Assembly: GCF_016860545.1 (NCBI RefSeq)
Contig: NZ_BNEB01000005.1
Span: forward strand, 3,086,930 to 3,150,929
Direction: 5' to 3'
Length of the DNA: 64,000 nt
Source: Streptomyces asoensis
Lineage (GTDB): Bacteria > Actinomycetota > Actinomycetes > Streptomycetales > Streptomycetaceae
The position numbers and the translations under genes are program-made. Numbering within the stretch: position 1 is the first letter of the stretch; each line of letters starts with the position of its first letter. Positions 1 to 8,404 of this stretch are shown here, in pieces. The notes beneath the pieces are model-generated. The model was not told the DNA's origin. It was given only the letters and a program-made list of their open reading frames with translations, and did not search any database.

Positions 1-1233
1 GTCGTCGCGGACGCTGAGGGTGAGGAGGCCGCCGTCCACCGCCGCCCGGACCTCCACGCGGGTGGGGCACGCGTGCCGGTGGGCGTTCTCCATGGCCTCC
101 GAGGTGATGGTGAGGAGCTGGCGGGCCACTGCGGGCGGCACGGGGAGCGTCTCGCGGTCGGCGCAGGCGTGGTAGCTGACGGGCAGGCCCGTCCGGTCCC
201 CGAACAGGCCGGTGTGCGCGGCAAGTTCGGGCAGGAGGTCGACGTCCTGCGCCGGGTGGGGCTCGCGGCGCAGGTCGGTGAGGAGTTCGCGGGACTCGGC
301 GGCGGCGCGGCGGGCGGCCCGGGCGACGAGTTCGGCGTGTTGCCGCACGAGGACCGGGTCGGTGCCCGGGGTGCCGGCCGAGTGGGCCAGGGCATCGGCG
401 GCGAGGGCCACCCCGTGCAGGGTCTTGGCCACCGAGTCGTGCATCTCGCGGGCCAGGCGGGCCCGTTCGGCGGCGGCCGCCTCGGTGCCGGCCAGGCGGG
501 CCTTGACGGAGGTCAGGGCGTGGGTGGCCGCGCCGAACCGGAGCATGAGCTGACGCAGGGACGAGCCCATCGCGCCGGTGATGACGCACAGCCCCGGCAG
601 CAGCAGCCGCTCGGCGAGGCTCACGCCGGACTCCCGTACGAGGGTCGCGTGGACCAGCAGCAGGATCAGCGACTGGAGGGACGCGAAACCGGCGGCTCCC
701 CGCCAGCCGTAGACGATGCCGGCCAGCAGCGGGGTGCAGACACTGACGTAGGCGAGCGTGGTGTCGGGGCCCGCGGAGATCAGCAGCAGGGTGCCGAACA
801 GGGTGTCCACGGCCAGGAGGGAGGGGTGGCGCAGGAGCAGGGGGCCGAAGCGTTCCCAGTCGCGGAAGAGGACGTACGAGCCCATGAACGTGACGACCAC
901 GGCGGCGCCGACCAGGCGGGTACCCAGGCCGGGGGCGGCGTTGAGGAGCGCCGCGGGGGTGGCGACCGCGATCATCGCCAGACGGAACCCGAAGACCTGC
1001 CGGCACATCGCCTGGAGGGCGTTGACCTGGAGCCGGACGTCCTCCGTCCCCGGCGCCCCGCCCTCCTCCCCGGCCCCGGCCCCGGCCACCGTCATACCGG
1101 CCGTCGCGGCTCCGGGCATCGCCGTCGTCCCGGCCTCCGCGTCCGCGGCCGTCGCCGCCGTCACACCGGCCACCGTCGCAGGCCCGGCGGCAGCCGCCTT
1201 CGTGCCGGTTCTCGCCGTCGTCATGGCTGTCAT
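1..1233 (-). CDS. Sensor histidine kinase, NarL/DesK type (3' end outside window)
   Basis: Two-component sensor kinase that should phosphorylate a response regulator encoded beyond the left edge. Translating the minus strand from ATG at 1233 gives an Ala/Thr-rich N-terminus of about 60 residues, then several hydrophobic segments (about 80-225) that look like a membrane sensor region. A HisKA_3 dimerisation box follows, with the phosphorylatable His at about residue 265 (context AREMHDSVAKTLHG), then the start of an HATPase_c domain with the N-box ENAHRHAC. The frame is still open at base 1, so the ATP-lid part is missing. It starts only 9 nt after the tadC stop, so it is probably the distal gene of the Tad operon and may couple pilus expression or secretion to a surface signal. 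The start could also be the in-frame ATG three codons later. Confidence 0.85.
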   Translation of the reverse strand, partial: MTAMTTARTGTKAAAAGPATVAGVTAATAADAEAGTTAMPGAATAGMTVAGAGAGEEGGAPGTEDVRLQVNALQAMCRQVFGFRLAMIAVATPAALLNAAPGLGTRLVGAAVVVTFMGSYVLFRDWERFGPLLLRHPSLLAVDTLFGTLLLISAGPDTTLAYVSVCTPLLAGIVYGWRGAAGFASLQSLILLLVHATLVRESGVSLAERLLLPGLCVITGAMGSSLRQLMLRFGAATHALTSVKARLAGTEAAAAERARLAREMHDSVAKTLHGVALAADALAHSAGTPGTDPVLVRQHAELVARAARRAAAESRELLTDLRREPHPAQDVDLLPELAAHTGLFGDRTGLPVSYHACADRETLPVPPAVARQLLTITSEAMENAHRHACPTRVEVRAAVDGGLLTLSVRDD

Positions 1234-1242
1234 GTCGTCCGC

Positions 1243-2142
1243 CTAGTCGCCCGTGATCGAGCTGAAGTCCGTACCGGAGCCGAGCAGCATTCCCGCGCCG
1301 AGGAGGAGCATCGTCGCCGGGACCATGAACGTCGTGATCATCAATGTGGCCTTGGGGACCGCCCGGGCCGCCTTGCGGCGGGCGTTCTGCGCGTCCGTGC
1401 GGCGCATGTCCTTGGCGATCGAGACGAGCGTGTCGACGATCGGCGCCCCCAGCTCCTCGCCCTGCTGGAGCGCCGTGACGAACATGGCGACCTGCTCGGA
1501 GTCGTTGCGGCGGCGCAGCTCCTGGAAGGCCTCGCGGCGGCTCACGCCGAGGTCCATCTGACGCAGCGTGATACGGATCTCGTCCGCCCAGGGGCCCTCG
1601 TAGCGGGAGGCCACCCGGTCGAGGGCCTGCCGGAAACCGAGGCCCGCGCTCACGACCACGGCGAGGACGTCGAGGAAGTCCGGCAGGGTCCGTTCGATGG
1701 CGTCCTTGCGGACCCGGATCGCGGACCAGATGCCGACCTCGGACCAGAACAGACCGAAGGCGAGCATGAGCAGCGCGACGAAGAAGCTGCCCTGGAGGAG
1801 CGCGGCGAACGCGCCGAGGGCGCCGATCGCGCCGTAGACCGCGCGCCGGGCCGCGTACCGGTCGATGGTCAGGCCGCCGGGGTTGCCCGCGAGGTCGATC
1901 CTGCGCCGGTAGCGGGCGACCTGGCGGGGGCCCATCAGGCGCAGGACGGCGGGGGCGTACCGCATGCCCATGCGGTCGACGAGCGAGCCGACGGCGCCGG
2001 TGCGCGTGGAGCCGACCTCCAGCGCCAGCGCGAGGTCGGTGGGGAGCTTCACGTCGGCCCGGTACATGCGGATGCCGGCGAACATCCCCCAGACGCCGAG
2101 ACCCACGGCGAGTGCGAGCAGCATGTCCATCCTGTGCGCCAC
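1243..2142 (-). CDS. tadC: TadC-like inner-membrane platform protein (T2SS F family)
   Basis: 299 aa type II/IV secretion system F-domain protein. Hydrophobic segments lie near the N-terminus, around residues 105-135 and at the C-terminus (long stretch ending near GMLLG), flanking a cytoplasmic helical F domain with the typical GLGFRQALDRVA and EELGAPIVDTL elements. In Tad systems TadB and TadC form the membrane platform that the TadA ATPase works on. The gene sits directly after tadB with 7 nt between the stop and this start, in the canonical A-B-C order. The TadC assignment (rather than a second TadB) rests on order and sequence pattern, not on a database comparison. Confidence 0.9.
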   Translation of the reverse strand: MAHRMDMLLALAVGLGVWGMFAGIRMYRADVKLPTDLALALEVGSTRTGAVGSLVDRMGMRYAPAVLRLMGPRQVARYRRRIDLAGNPGGLTIDRYAARRAVYGAIGALGAFAALLQGSFFVALLMLAFGLFWSEVGIWSAIRVRKDAIERTLPDFLDVLAVVVSAGLGFRQALDRVASRYEGPWADEIRITLRQMDLGVSRREAFQELRRRNDSEQVAMFVTALQQGEELGAPIVDTLVSIAKDMRRTDAQNARRKAARAVPKATLMITTFMVPATMLLLGAGMLLGSGTDFSSITGD

Positions 2143-2149
2143 CTCCTGC

Positions 2150-3094
2150 TCAGACGTCGATGCGGGACATACGGCGGATGAGGACGAACCCGACGGCGTA
2201 GAGGCCGAACGCGATGATGACGCAGGCCTGGCCGACGGGCGACCCCGTCATCCGGTCCAGCGTGCCGTCCTCGACGCTGTTCATGAGGAACAACGCCCCG
2301 ACCCCCAGGGCGGGCACCGCGTACGACGTCATGTTCACCTGCGAGAGCTGCGTGCGGACCTCGCGCCGGGTCTCCTTGCGTTCCTCGAGCGTCTCGGTGA
2401 GGTTGCGCAGGGCTCCGACGACCTGGCCGCCCGCGCGGTTGGAGAGGACCAGGGTGGTCACCAGGACGACGAGTTCGCGGGAGGGCAGGCGGTCGGCGAG
2501 CTCGCCGAGGGCGTCCTCCATGGAGTGGCCGACGGCCAGCTGGTTGGCCACCTTGCCGAGTTCCTCGCCGGCCGGGGCCTCCAGCTCCTCCGCGGCCATG
2601 CCGATGGCGGTGCGCAGCGCGAGGCCGGCGTGGGTGGCGTTGGCCAGGATGCGGGCCAGTTCGGGCAGTTGGTTGATGAACCGCTCGATGCGTTTCTGGC
2701 GTTGCCAGTTGAGGAACTGCCACGCCGCCCAGACGCCCAGGAGGCCGGCGAGCGGGCCGAAGAAGGGGGCCAGCGTGGCCTGGCCGGCCAGCCACAGGCC
2801 GGCGACCGCCGCCAGCATGTACACGAAGAACTCGCCCGGGGTCACGTCGAGTCCGGTCGCCGCGAGCTTGCGCTCCAGCCTGCGCCCGGGCCCGGTGCGG
2901 CGCAGCCGCCGGTCCAGGGTGCGGAACCGGCGCCGGCGGCCGGTGCCGGGCAGCTGTCCGGTGGCGGAGAGGCGTTCCACCAGCTCCGCCCGACGGGCCC
3001 GCCCCTGTCCGTACGCGTGCACGCCCACGACGGCCAGGGCGCAGGTCAGTACGGTCACGCCGGTGGTGAGGGCGATCAGGCTGTCGAGGTCCAT
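2150..3094 (-). CDS. tadB: TadB-like inner-membrane platform protein (T2SS F family)
   Basis: 314 aa. It has an N-terminal transmembrane segment (residues 8-28), a pair of hydrophobic segments at about 110-145, the F domain with ARILANATHAGLALRTAIGMAAEELEAPAGEEL, and two C-terminal hydrophobic segments. This is the standard TadB layout: with TadC it makes the platform for assembly of Flp/Tad pili or a related secretion pseudopilus. It lies 5 nt downstream of the tadA stop and 7 nt upstream of tadC, so the three are surely co-transcribed. Length and topology are normal. Confidence 0.9.
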   Translation of the reverse strand: MDLDSLIALTTGVTVLTCALAVVGVHAYGQGRARRAELVERLSATGQLPGTGRRRRFRTLDRRLRRTGPGRRLERKLAATGLDVTPGEFFVYMLAAVAGLWLAGQATLAPFFGPLAGLLGVWAAWQFLNWQRQKRIERFINQLPELARILANATHAGLALRTAIGMAAEELEAPAGEELGKVANQLAVGHSMEDALGELADRLPSRELVVLVTTLVLSNRAGGQVVGALRNLTETLEERKETRREVRTQLSQVNMTSYAVPALGVGALFLMNSVEDGTLDRMTGSPVGQACVIIAFGLYAVGFVLIRRMSRIDV

Positions 3095-3099
3095 CTGCG

Positions 3100-4437
3100 T
3101 TACCGGGCTTCCCTTGTCGTCAGTTCGTTTGCCGCGTGCGCCACGCCGAACGCCTGCGGGATCGGCTGGCTCGCCATGTACAGGCGGTCGGCGGTGCGGC
3201 GTGGGAGGGGGAAGTACTGGAAGGTGCCGTGGACGCGGCCGTCGGCGGTCATCGGCCGGGCGTCGAAGCGGGCGATCGTCGCCAGCCGGTACGGCTCCGA
3301 GCCGTGGCTGTCGAGGAGGGCGATCTCGGTGATGCGGCGGGCGCCGTCGGCGAACCGGGTGAGCTGCACGACGACGTCCACCGCGCTGTTGATCTGGTCG
3401 TGCAGCGCGACGAAGGGGATCTCGACGTCCGACATGGAGGCGAGGGTCTGCAACCGCATCAGGGCGTCCTCCGCGCTGTTGGCGTGGACCGTGGCCAGGG
3501 AGCCGTCGTGGCCGGTCGACATCGCCTGGAGCATGTCGAGCGACTCGCCGCCGCGGACCTCGCCGACCACGATCCGGTCGGGGCGCATGCGCAGGGAGTT
3601 GCGGACCAGGTCGCGGATGGTGATGCGGCCGTTGCCCTCGACGTTGGCGGGGCGGGACTCCAGGCGGATGACGTGCGACTGCTGGAGCTGGAGTTCCGCC
3701 GAGTCCTCGATGGTGATGATGCGTTCGCCGTCGGGGATCAGGCCGGAGAGCGCGTTGAGCAGCGTCGTCTTGCCGGTGCCGGTGGCGCCCGAGACGATCA
3801 CGTTGAACTTGGCCTGCACCAGCCCCGCCAGCAGGTACAGCATCTGTTCGTCCAGCGAGCCGAAGCCGATCAGCTCATGGAGGGTGAAGGAGCGCGGGAA
3901 GCGGCGGATGGTGAGGGTGGGGCCGGTCAGCGACAGGGGCGGGATGATGACGTTGACCCGTTCGCCCGAGGGCAGGCGGGCGTCGACCATCGGGTTGGTC
4001 TCGTCGACCCGGCGGTTGACCGTGGACACGATGCGTTCGATCGTCTGCATCAGCTGGTCGTTGGACGCGAATCGGATGGGGAGCTGTTCCACCCGGCCGC
4101 CCCGCTCGACGAAGATCGCGTCGGGGCCGTTCACCATGATCTCGGTGATGGAGGCGTCCTCCAGGAGCGGTTCGAGGATGCCCAGGCCCAGTGCCTCGTC
4201 GACCACCCTGCGGATCAGCTGCGCGCGTTCCGCCGTGGACAGGACGGGGCCCTCGCGGCTGATGATGTGGCCCAGCACCCGTTCCAGCCTCGCCCGGCGC
4301 TCGGCCGCCGCCAGCGAACTCATCTCGGCGAGGTCGATCTCCTCCAGCAGCTTGGCCCGGTAGGAGGAGACGAGGTGGCCGTCCTCGCCCCGGCCGCCGT
4401 TCTCCTCGGGGGAGGTGATGCGTGCCCGCAGGCTCAT
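3100..4437 (-). CDS. tadA: TadA/CpaF secretion ATPase
   Basis: 445 aa cytoplasmic hexameric ATPase that powers Tad pilus assembly. The N-terminal domain (about 1-150) includes the conserved ITEIMVNGP segment. The RecA-like core shows Walker A GATGTGKT (217-224), an Asp box (ITIEDSAELQL), Walker B in RPDRIVVGEVRGGE (286-298) and the His box GHDGSLATVHAN (309-320). All catalytic elements are present, so the motor should work. The ATG has weak Shine-Dalgarno-like purines upstream. It follows the first TadE-like gene by 16 nt and precedes tadB by 5 nt. Confidence 0.95.
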   Translation of the reverse strand: MSLRARITSPEENGGRGEDGHLVSSYRAKLLEEIDLAEMSSLAAAERRARLERVLGHIISREGPVLSTAERAQLIRRVVDEALGLGILEPLLEDASITEIMVNGPDAIFVERGGRVEQLPIRFASNDQLMQTIERIVSTVNRRVDETNPMVDARLPSGERVNVIIPPLSLTGPTLTIRRFPRSFTLHELIGFGSLDEQMLYLLAGLVQAKFNVIVSGATGTGKTTLLNALSGLIPDGERIITIEDSAELQLQQSHVIRLESRPANVEGNGRITIRDLVRNSLRMRPDRIVVGEVRGGESLDMLQAMSTGHDGSLATVHANSAEDALMRLQTLASMSDVEIPFVALHDQINSAVDVVVQLTRFADGARRITEIALLDSHGSEPYRLATIARFDARPMTADGRVHGTFQYFPLPRRTADRLYMASQPIPQAFGVAHAANELTTREAR

Positions 4438-4453
4438 GTCGGATGCCCTTCCC

Positions 4454-4855
4454 TCAGTGGTCGACCGGCATCGTGGCCGTCTTGTGCGCCTCGAAGTCCC
4501 CGACTCCGGGGATGACGGACGGGATGGTGACGGTGGAGGTGACCCGCACCTCGTCGCCGAGGAACGCCGGGTCGCAGCTCGCGTGCAGCCAGGCGCTGGC
4601 CGCCTGCGCGCAGTCCCCCTGCACGTCCCCGTCGACGGAGGCGCTGCGGGCCCCGGTGCGGGCCGCCGTCCCGGCCTGCTGGGCGCCGTAGGCGATCAGG
4701 CCGAGCTGGACGGCGCCGAGCGCGACCAGCAGCAGCAGCGGCAGGAACCCGAGGTATTCGAGGGCCACCTGGCCCCGGTCCCCGCCGGTTCCGCGACCGC
4801 TCTCCTCCTCCCGGCCGCCGTTCACGCCCCCGTGGGCGGGTCCGCGCCCCGGCAT
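4454..4855 (-). CDS. TadE-like pseudopilin 1
   Basis: 133 aa small pilus-assembly protein. A hydrophilic Gly/Arg-rich leader of about 30 residues ends in DRGQVALEYLG, followed by one hydrophobic helix (about 35-57) and an extracytoplasmic C-terminal domain with two Cys (context GDCAQAASAWLHASCD). The G|QVALE arrangement, with Glu at +5 of the presumed cut, is the prepilin-peptidase pattern, so this is probably processed as a TadE/TadF minor pseudopilin. It starts 1 nt after the stop of the second TadE-like gene, indicating coupling. A start a few codons further in cannot be excluded. Confidence 0.8.
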   Translation of the reverse strand: MPGRGPAHGGVNGGREEESGRGTGGDRGQVALEYLGFLPLLLLVALGAVQLGLIAYGAQQAGTAARTGARSASVDGDVQGDCAQAASAWLHASCDPAFLGDEVRVTSTVTIPSVIPGVGDFEAHKTATMPVDH

Positions 4856-4856
4856 C

Positions 4857-5237
4857 TCAGTCGTCCTCTTCCTCGACGGCGCCCGCGTGGGCGCGCACGG
4901 TGAACGGGAAGTTCACGGTGCCGGGGAACAGGACGGGCACCTCGAGCGCGACGTCCGCGGTGACGTATCCCGAGGACGAGCAGCTGACCGTGGCGCCGGA
5001 GCGCCACGCGTCCCCGAGCTTGTCGAGCCCCGCCTGTTCGCACACTGCCTGCCGCTCCCCTCGGTGCGCCGCCGTTCCGGCCCGCACCGCCTCGTCGGCA
5101 GCATTCCCCGCGAGCGTGAACGTGTACCCCACGAGGACGAACTGCCACACCACCACCAGGGTCACGATGATCAGTGGTGTCATGCCGAGGAACTCGATGG
5201 TGACCTGGCCCCGGTCGTGGGCCCGCCGTTGGCGCAT
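4857..5237 (-). CDS. TadE-like pseudopilin 2
   Basis: 126 aa, from the ATG at 5237 (the same frame is open far upstream, but that part is Arg/Pro-rich antisense translation). Residues 1-10 form a short basic leader ending in DRGQVTIEFLG, again a G|xxxxE prepilin-type cleavage context, followed by a hydrophobic helix (about 18-42) and an extracellular domain with two Cys (AVCEQAG, TVSCSSSG) that may form a disulfide. It is paralogous to the preceding pseudopilin in layout. It starts 5 nt after the cpaE-like stop and ends 1 nt before the next start. Confidence 0.8.
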   Translation of the reverse strand: MRQRRAHDRGQVTIEFLGMTPLIIVTLVVVWQFVLVGYTFTLAGNAADEAVRAGTAAHRGERQAVCEQAGLDKLGDAWRSGATVSCSSSGYVTADVALEVPVLFPGTVNFPFTVRAHAGAVEEEDD

Positions 5238-5242
5238 CGCCC

Positions 5243-6499
5243 TCACTCCCTCCGCCGCCGGAACCCGGCCGGGCCCCGTTCCGCGCCGCGGCCCCGTCCG
5301 CCGCCCCTGCGGACCAGGGCGGTCTCCGGCGCCTTCACCAGACCCAGTTCCGCCGCGAGCGCCCACAGGGCCTGGCGGACGGTGCTCCTGCCGTCGAGGG
5401 CGTGCACCCGTCCGGCGTCGACCGCGGCCTGGAGTTCCCGGAAGGCCGCGGGCACGGTGGTCGTGGCGACGGCCGTGCCGGTGATCTTCTTGATGAGCGC
5501 GGGCTGGATCTCCGTGCTCCGGGTGTGGCGGTTGACGACGACGGTCGTCTCCTCGGCCTTGCGGATCTGGAGCCGGTCCCACATCCGCACGGTGCGTTTG
5601 GCGGCGCGTACGGCGACGACGTCGGGGGTGGTGACGAGCAGGGCGCGCTCGGCGAGTTCGACGGCGGCCGCGCCCGCGCCGCTCAGCTGGGCGCCGCAGT
5701 CGACGACGACGACCTCGTAGCGCGAGCGCAGGGCGCCGATGATCTGGCGGGCGGCCCGGTCGGTGACCTCCTCGCCGCGTTCGCCCTCGCCGGGGGCGAG
5801 CAGGAGGGCCACGCCGCTGTCGTGGCGGAAGACGGCCTCGGCGAGGATGCGGGGCGAGATGTCGGTGATCGCGGCCAGGTCGACGACGGAGCGGCGGAAC
5901 TGCACGTCGAGGTAGGAGGCGATGTCGCCGGACTGGAGGTCGAGGTCGACGAGGGCGGTGGAGCGGCCGGACGCCTGTGCGGCGAGCGCGAGCTGGACGG
6001 CGGCGAAGGTCGCGCCCACGCCTCCCTTGGCGCCGCTGACGGTGACGACGGTGCCGCCGACGCCGGTGAACACGTCGCCGCCGTGGCCGAGGTGGCGTCG
6101 TACGCCGACCGACCACTGGGCGACGGCCTGGACGCGGTTCGCGAGGTCCTCGTAGTTGAGCGGGAGGGTGACCAGGCCCCGGGCGCCGGCGTCCATGGCG
6201 GCGGCGAACAGACCGGGTCCCACGTCGGTGGTGACGAGGACGACGCCGACCGCGGGGAAGCGCAGGGCGACCTCGCGGACGAGCTCCAGCGCCGGTACGG
6301 GGCCGATGCGTTCGTGGACGACGACGACCTCGGGCAGTTCGTCGACCGACTCGGCGGCGAGCCGGGCGAGGGTGTCGACGAGCTGGGTGGAGTCGGAGAC
6401 CGGGGCGACCGGTTCGGCGTCCGGGAGCTGGCTGAGCAGGGTGGTGAGGGAACGGACCGAGTCCGCGTCGCCGACGGCCGGGAGGATCCTCGTGGGCAT
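5243..6499 (-). CDS. CpaE/TadZ-like MinD-family ATPase
   Basis: 418 aa. Residues 1-130 look like a receiver-type atypical response-regulator domain (VVVVHERIGP...VGVVLVTTD...LPLNYEDL) as in CpaE/TadZ. A ParA/MinD-type ATPase follows with the deviant Walker A GAKGGVGAT (156-164) and switch sequences DLDLQSGDIASYLD and VVVDCG. The C-terminal 30 residues are Arg/Gly-rich and probably disordered. In Caulobacter and Aggregatibacter this family places the Tad machinery at the pole; here it probably recruits TadA to its membrane site. It lies between cpaB (13 nt upstream) and the pseudopilins. Confidence 0.88.
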   Translation of the reverse strand: MPTRILPAVGDADSVRSLTTLLSQLPDAEPVAPVSDSTQLVDTLARLAAESVDELPEVVVVHERIGPVPALELVREVALRFPAVGVVLVTTDVGPGLFAAAMDAGARGLVTLPLNYEDLANRVQAVAQWSVGVRRHLGHGGDVFTGVGGTVVTVSGAKGGVGATFAAVQLALAAQASGRSTALVDLDLQSGDIASYLDVQFRRSVVDLAAITDISPRILAEAVFRHDSGVALLLAPGEGERGEEVTDRAARQIIGALRSRYEVVVVDCGAQLSGAGAAAVELAERALLVTTPDVVAVRAAKRTVRMWDRLQIRKAEETTVVVNRHTRSTEIQPALIKKITGTAVATTTVPAAFRELQAAVDAGRVHALDGRSTVRQALWALAAELGLVKAPETALVRRGGGRGRGAERGPAGFRRRRE

Positions 6500-6512
6500 G
6501 GGCGGCGGCCTC

Positions 6513-7220
6513 TCACTTGTCCGTGACGAGTTCGTAGGTCCGGTCCTGGTCGGGGACCGTGCTGTCGCCGCCGGGTGCGACGAGGGCGAGGCGGACGCGC
6601 TTGGCGAAGGACTCGGCGTAGGTGATGCGCTGGGCGTCGAGCGTGGACAGCGCGAAGGTGATGGGGACCGCGTCGGTGGCCGACCTGCCGCGGTCGTTGT
6701 CGTCCGGTTCGAGGGCCTTGATCTCGCCGATGTCGAGGACCCGGGCGTTGGTGACGATGATCTTCGACTGGTCGGGGTCGCTCGCCCGGGCGCCTTCGAA
6801 GGTGGCGTAGACGTTGACCGACGAACCCGGGGTGATCTTGCCCGCCACGCCCGTCGCCGCGTCGACCATGATGGCGACCTCCTGCTGGCCGGGCTGGAGG
6901 GCCGGCTGCGCGACGAGCATGTCGCTCTGGAGCAGGGAGCCCTTCTTCAGGGTCGTCACGGCGATCTTGCCGCGGATGGCCGCCAGATCGGTGACGGCGG
7001 TCGGCGAAAGCCAGCGCTCGGGCATCGCTATCTTCTTGAACTGGTCGGCGCTCAGGGTGGTGTAGGGCGCGACGTCGGAGCGCAGCTCGTACGCGGTGAC
7101 CTCGGGGCCGACCTTGGACCTCACGTCGTCGATGACGGAGAGGACGCCGGCGAACGCGCCCAGGGCGCACAGGACCGACAGGAGCAGGAGAATCACGCCG
7201 CGGCGCTGACGGGAGTTCAT
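6513..7220 (-). CDS. cpaB: CpaB/RcpC-like SAF-domain pilus assembly protein
   Basis: 235 aa with a single N-terminal membrane anchor (residues 9-30) and an exported domain. A SAF-like beta-clip (about 40-110: AYELRSDVAPYTTLSADQFKKI ... GSLLQSDML) is followed by the RcpC/CpaB C-terminal module with VPITFALSTLDAQRITYAE. In Gram-negatives RcpC modulates the secretin; Gram-positives have no outer membrane, so its role here is probably at the cell wall. It is the first clearly Tad gene of the minus-strand operon, 63 nt after the Zn-ribbon gene, which is a little looser than the other spacings. Confidence 0.85.
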   Translation of the reverse strand: MNSRQRRGVILLLLSVLCALGAFAGVLSVIDDVRSKVGPEVTAYELRSDVAPYTTLSADQFKKIAMPERWLSPTAVTDLAAIRGKIAVTTLKKGSLLQSDMLVAQPALQPGQQEVAIMVDAATGVAGKITPGSSVNVYATFEGARASDPDQSKIIVTNARVLDIGEIKALEPDDNDRGRSATDAVPITFALSTLDAQRITYAESFAKRVRLALVAPGGDSTVPDQDRTYELVTDK

Positions 7221-7283
7221 GGGCCGAGCAACCTCGTTGGGGGTCGGGTCGAGCGGACGGGAACGGACGGGGGGTCGAGCGGT

Positions 7284-8153
7284 TCAGCCGCCCGCGGTGA
7301 GCGCGCGGGCAGGACGGGCCGTGATGTCGGAGGCGGGCGGCGGGGTCGCGGAGCAGAAGACGCAGCGGTCGCCGATGACGTCGATGCCGCACCAGTGGCA
7401 GACGTTCTGCCGCACGGAAGTGACCAGCTGGTACAGGACGGACAGGTCGGGCAGGTAGGCGCAGAACTCGATCGCCTTGCCGGTGCTCCACCAGTCGGCG
7501 GACTCGGCGGGCAGGTGGGTCTCGCGCAGTCCCTGGACCTTCCAGGCGGGGGCGAGGACGTCGGTGACCCAGTCGGACTGGAGCTGCCCGCGGGCGACGA
7601 GCAGCCAGGTGCCGAACTCGGGTCCGGGCAGGACCGTCTCCGGGGTGGCCTTGACGAGTTCGGGCTGCGGGTGGGCGAGCACACCGAACTGACTACCCGG
7701 AACCCATGACCGGGCATGCGACGTGAGGCCGACCACCGGTACCCGGTCGAGGCGGGCGACCGAGCCGAGGAGCGCGCCGGCGTGGAGGTAGTGGGTGAGC
7801 AGCCGGCCCGCGGAGGCGAGGACGCCGGGGCCGAGGTCGCAGGAGGCCAGCTGACGCAGCTGCCGGGCGAGGACGGACACCGCGAGCGGCGGGAGGTCGG
7901 GGCGGAACAGCGCGATGCGGTCGCTCTCCAGCAGGGAGCGGATGGTGTGCAGCCGCTGCTCCACGGCGGCGGGCACGGCCCGCGAGTACACGACGATCAC
8001 GTGTCCGTGCTGGTCGACGAGGGCCTGGACCGCGGCGAGGGCGTCGTCCAGCGGCTGCCGGTCGAAGCCGGCGAGAACGGCGGCGGGCACGGTGCGTTCG
8101 TCCTGCGGCGGCAGCGCGAGGTCGGCTCCGGTCACGGCAATGGCTGTTGGCAC
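7284..8153 (-). CDS. Uncharacterised protein with C-terminal zinc ribbon, head of Tad operon
   Basis: 289 aa from the GTG at 8153, which has a good GGGGAG ribosome site 6-7 nt upstream. An upstream in-frame ATG at 8219 would add 22 residues but is less well supported. The body has no recognised domain: it is soluble, mixed alpha/beta, with segments such as HGHVIVVYSRAVPAAVEQRL and GVLASAGRLLTHYLHAGALLG. The C-terminus carries two Cys pairs (CHWCGIDVIGDRCVFC), the pattern of a small zinc ribbon. It is co-directional with cpaB and probably belongs to the same transcript, so a Tad-associated accessory or regulatory role is likely but unproven. Confidence 0.7.
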   Translation of the reverse strand: MPTAIAVTGADLALPPQDERTVPAAVLAGFDRQPLDDALAAVQALVDQHGHVIVVYSRAVPAAVEQRLHTIRSLLESDRIALFRPDLPPLAVSVLARQLRQLASCDLGPGVLASAGRLLTHYLHAGALLGSVARLDRVPVVGLTSHARSWVPGSQFGVLAHPQPELVKATPETVLPGPEFGTWLLVARGQLQSDWVTDVLAPAWKVQGLRETHLPAESADWWSTGKAIEFCAYLPDLSVLYQLVTSVRQNVCHWCGIDVIGDRCVFCSATPPPASDITARPARALTAGG

Positions 8154-8378
8154 GCGCAGCTCCCCGATTCCCGCGGTCCGGCGCACCGGCGTTACTGCGG
8201 TGCACCGGGGTGACTTCATTGCGTGACTACCTCAGCACTGTATCCATGCCCCTGTGGCCGGAGAACAGCTTTCCGTGACTGGCAAGCAACTCTTCTTCGC
8301 GCAAGTCGCGCCAAACCGGGGCAGGTTGCGCGCGCCGGTCCTGCACCGGCCCTCCACGGCCGACCCCTTGACAACAGA

Positions 8379-8394
8379 ATTGGTCTGGACCAAC
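8379..8394 (+). promoter_or_regulatory. DasR-type (dre) operator at chitinase promoter
   Basis: ATTGGTCTGGACCA at 8379-8392 matches the Streptomyces dre / chitinase element (ACTGGTCTAGACCA) at 12 of 14 positions, with perfect 6-bp arms TTGGTC/GACCAA around TG. It lies immediately downstream of a perfect -35 hexamer TTGACA (8368-8373), about where the spacer and -10 must be. The site is 11 nt before the chitinase ATG. By established DasR biology this implies repression relieved by glucosamine-6-phosphate. No clear -10 hexamer is visible. Confidence 0.75.
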
Positions 8395-8404
8395 TCTTAC
8401 TGTC

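Noticed and set aside
73..2181. Long plus-strand open frame of about 700 codons across the kinase and tadC
   Set aside because: It is antisense to two genes with clear motifs, is Gly/Arg/Asp/His-rich without folds, and is the usual mirror frame of high-GC coding DNA.
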